In this document: piece after piece, positions 61,901 to 64,000 of the stretch
Numbering within the stretch: the stretch's first letter is position 1
Layout of the letters: each line of letters opens with the position of its first letter
DNA from: Pelodictyon phaeoclathratiforme BU-1
GTDB lineage: Bacteria; Bacteroidota; Chlorobiia; Chlorobiales; Chlorobiaceae
Direction of reading: 5' to 3'
Assembly (NCBI RefSeq): GCF_000020645.1
Contig: NC_011060.1
Span: forward strand, 618,501 to 682,500
DNA: 64,000 nucleotides
The notes under the pieces: model-generated
Told to the model about the DNA's origin: nothing
Seen by the model: only the letters and a program-made list of their open reading frames with translations
Database searches by the model: none
Made by a program: the position numbers and the translations under genes

Positions 61901-62386
61901 TTAATTGAAAATGACGGCAAGAACATCCATCTCTTTTTTCCCGTTTTTTGCAGCAATCTCACGGATGGACATGGCTGAACTCTCCACAGCAATCCCTTTT
62001 TGTTCAAGTTTCAGGATAATGCTTTCACTCTTTTGCCCGGCGACAACTGCCACGGTTTCAAGTTTCGACTTCTCAAGCGCTCTGGTCATTTTCATTCTTG
62101 GATTCTGTTCATTTCGGGCTGGCATAACTATGCTGAGTATGGTAATAAGCAGGCCAGCGCCGATAATGGCCAAAGCAGGTTTTCGCGTAAAATAGCCGGT
62201 AAAGGCTTTCCAGTTTGCTGCGATGTGTAACAGAACACCCGCGACCATTGCCCAGCTCAGCCATTCATGAACAGGTTTGGTGTATCCAGCTTCAATTTTA
62301 AAAAACATCAGGATGCCTGTTACGGCAAGAATGACAAAGGTTCCGGTGGCCAGCGGTGTGGCCCATGATTTCATTGGTGCGCTCAT
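61901..62386 (-). CDS. DUF4405-like membrane protein (cytochrome b-type helices)
   Basis: 161 residues from the ATG at 62386. Three hydrophobic helices fill the first 90 residues, with His in Val-His-Glu-Trp-Leu-Ser-Trp and in Val-Leu-Leu-His-Ile-Ala-Ala-Asn-Trp, the pattern of DUF4405/cytochrome b561-like proteins that may hold haem. The last 70 residues are a charged, soluble domain, probably cytoplasmic, with Ile-Arg-Glu-Ile-Ala-Ala-Lys-Asn. The longer frame back to 62803 is rejected because it runs through the terminator and into the acs gene. Function unknown. Confidence 0.75.
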   Translation of the reverse strand: MSAPMKSWATPLATGTFVILAVTGILMFFKIEAGYTKPVHEWLSWAMVAGVLLHIAANWKAFTGYFTRKPALAIIGAGLLITILSIVMPARNEQNPRMKMTRALEKSKLETVAVVAGQKSESIILKLEQKGIAVESSAMSIREIAAKNGKKEMDVLAVIFN

Positions 62387-62516
62387 GGTTGTGTTCTCTT
62401 GTTTTTTTGTTTGTTTTATGATTTCGTGAAGGCATAGTTCGATGAACGCCACATTCGACGCTGATTGTGGTAAAATCTTGTGCAGGCGGGCGCCGACGGG
62501 GGAAAAAGGCCGGAAA

Positions 62517-62550
62517 AACAGAAAGCGCAGTCTAAGCTGCGCTTTCTGTT
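62517..62550 (-). terminator. Terminator of acs
   Basis: A perfect 14-bp stem (left arm 62517-62530, right arm 62537-62550) with a 6-base loop; read on the minus strand it ends in a T-run. Confidence 0.85.
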
Positions 62551-62588
62551 GTTTATCGGGCGATCGAAGAGTGAGCAAGCGGGAACGC

Positions 62589-64000
62589 TTAGTCGTTTTC
62601 CTGATCGCGGAGGTTTTCAAGAACACCGAAATCCTCAAGTGTCGTGACATCTCCCTTGATTTCGTTGCTTGTGGCAAGCTCACGAAGGAGACGACGCATG
62701 ATTTTTCCGCTGCGTGTTTTTGGAAGACCTTTGGCCCATCTGATCTCATCGGGTTTGGCAATAGGTCCGATCTCCTTGGCAACGTGGTTGCGAAGCGCTT
62801 CACGGAGCGTCATGTCACCGACATATTCATCTTTCAGGGTCACAAAGGCTACAAGGGCATTGCCTTTGAGTTCATCAGGACGGCTGACAACGGCGGCCTC
62901 TGCAACAGCCTCGTGGGATACCAGCGCGCTTTCGACCTCACTGGTGCCAAGGCGGTGACCTGAAACGTTGACCACATCATCGACTCGACCCATGATCCAG
63001 ATGTAGCCATCCTCATCCTTGCGGGCGCCATCACCGGTAAAGTACATGTCGTGGAATTCAGACCAGTAGGTTTTTTCATACCGTTCATTGTCGCCGTAGA
63101 TGGTACGGAGCATTGATGGCCATGGCTTTTTGATAACAAGGTATCCGCCTTCGTTGGCTTCGCACGGGGTACCGTCCTTGCGGACAACATCAACCATGAT
63201 GCCAGGCAGGGGACGAGTGGCTGTGCCGGGTTTTGTCGGGGTTGCGCCTGGAAGGGGAGAGACCATGATGCCTCCTGTTTCCGTCTGCCACCAGGTATCG
63301 ACAATCGGACATTTTTCCTGTCCGACAACTTTTTGGTACCACATCCATGCTTCGGGGTTGATTGGCTCTCCTACGGTTCCGAGCAGGCGAAGCGAGCTGA
63401 GGTTGTGTTTGGTGACCCATTCATTTCCGGCGCGGATAAAGGCGCGGATAGCGGTTGGCGCGGTATAGAAGATGGTAACTTTGTGGCGGTTGATGATATC
63501 CCAGAACCTGTCCCACTGCGGATAATTTGGTGCACCTTCATACATCAGGATGGTTGCTCCATTAAGCATCGGGCCGTATATCATGTAGGTGTGCCCGGTG
63601 ATCCAGCCGACATCTGCCGTACAGAAGTAGATATCTTCGTCTTTGATATCAAACACGTATTTGAACGAGCTTGCAGCATGGACCATGTATCCGGCGGTGG
63701 TGTGCAGGATACCTTTTGGTTTGCCGGTTGAACCGCTGGTGTACAGTACAAACAGCGGATGTTCTGCATCGAGTTCTGCAGGTTCGGATTCATCAGCGGC
63801 AAGGCCCATGAGATCATGCCACCAATGGTCCATGCCGTTATGCATGTGGATCTCTTCATCGGTAACTTTCAGGACAATGACGCTTCGTATTGACGGCGTA
63901 TTGACGATAGCTTCGTCAACGATATTTTTCAGGTTAATGGAACCGCCGCGGCGTCTTGTGCCATCTGCACAGATGACCATCTTGGCGCGTGAATCGTTAA
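62589..64000 (-). CDS. acs: Acetyl-CoA synthetase (AMP-forming), 5' part outside window
   Basis: Acs makes acetyl-CoA from acetate, ATP and CoA. About 470 C-terminal residues are visible; the frame stays open to the window edge (Asn-Asp-Ser-Arg-Ala-Lys before the first Met), so the usual 650-residue protein starts to the right. Visible are the AMP loop Tyr-Thr-Ser-Gly-Ser-Thr-Gly-Lys-Pro-Lys-Gly, Asp-Val-Gly-Trp-Ile-Thr-Gly-His, Thr-Trp-Trp-Gln-Thr-Glu-Thr-Gly, Tyr-Phe-Thr-Gly-Asp-Gly-Ala, and the C-terminal catalytic Lys in Thr-Arg-Ser-Gly-Lys-Ile-Met-Arg-Arg. That Lys is the site acetylated by Pat-type enzymes in other bacteria. It ends in a strong terminator. Confidence 0.97.
   Translation of the reverse strand, partial: NDSRAKMVICADGTRRRGGSINLKNIVDEAIVNTPSIRSVIVLKVTDEEIHMHNGMDHWWHDLMGLAADESEPAELDAEHPLFVLYTSGSTGKPKGILHTTAGYMVHAASSFKYVFDIKDEDIYFCTADVGWITGHTYMIYGPMLNGATILMYEGAPNYPQWDRFWDIINRHKVTIFYTAPTAIRAFIRAGNEWVTKHNLSSLRLLGTVGEPINPEAWMWYQKVVGQEKCPIVDTWWQTETGGIMVSPLPGATPTKPGTATRPLPGIMVDVVRKDGTPCEANEGGYLVIKKPWPSMLRTIYGDNERYEKTYWSEFHDMYFTGDGARKDEDGYIWIMGRVDDVVNVSGHRLGTSEVESALVSHEAVAEAAVVSRPDELKGNALVAFVTLKDEYVGDMTLREALRNHVAKEIGPIAKPDEIRWAKGLPKTRSGKIMRRLLRELATSNEIKGDVTTLEDFGVLENLRDQEND

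Noticed and set aside
61901..62803. 300-codon minus frame as a single protein
   Set aside because: Its first 139 codons run through the acs terminator and the 3' end of acs; only the part from 62386 has protein character.

Overview
The window is bacterial, Gram-negative, and most likely from a green sulfur bacterium (Chlorobiaceae, Chlorobium/Pelodictyon type). This is inferred from the fused LpxC-FabZ gene, the LpxK and Omp85 envelope genes, a CarB subunit present only as an N-terminal half, a TspO homologue, and a huge type I secreted protein. No photosynthesis gene lies in the window, so the assignment rests on protein character and gene content, not on a marker.

Region 1 (1-19961) is a type I secretion operon on the + strand. 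It opens inside a giant secreted protein, of which about 4,546 residues are visible and whose start lies to the left. The first 6,624 bases are 14 consecutive copies of a 474-bp (158-residue) unit; I saw no base difference between copies. Non-repetitive cadherin/Ig-like domains and a type I secretion C-terminus follow. Directly behind, with overlapping or closely spaced genes, come a TolC-like outer-membrane protein, a parvulin-type prolyl isomerase, an ABC exporter with an N-terminal cyclic-nucleotide-binding domain and a degenerate C39 domain, and an HlyD-like adaptor.

Region 2 (20069-40137) is a protein-glycosylation island in the same orientation. It has a single gene of about 4,489 residues built from six complete TPR plus O-GlcNAc-transferase-like (GT41) modules. 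It also has a GT2 glycosyltransferase, an AT-rich FkbM methyltransferase, three decayed fragments (FkbM N-terminus, GT2 C-terminus, gutted TPR-OGT gene), and a second TPR-OGT gene fused to a SAM methyltransferase. The six-module gene is a mosaic: blocks have been copied between modules. I propose that these cytoplasmic enzymes modify the Ser/Thr-rich giant protein before export. That is inference from gene order and composition.

Region 3 (40138-42748) has two small secreted DUF1566-type paralogues and an isochorismatase-family hydrolase, separated by clear terminators.

Region 4 (42779-64000) is ordinary chromosomal housekeeping: lpxK with an acyltransferase (-), purD, a JAMM metalloprotease, carB N-terminal half and trpC (+), then a minus-strand run pheA-polA-M23 peptidase-DUF2795-Omp85-rpe that looks like one operon. 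After these come yebC-ruvC-pgsA (+), suhB and lpxC-fabZ (-), tspO (+), a DUF4405 membrane protein (-) and the 3' part of acs (-), which runs off the right edge. I found no tRNA, rRNA, CRISPR array or insertion sequence. One possible structured RNA lies between pgsA and lpxC-fabZ.
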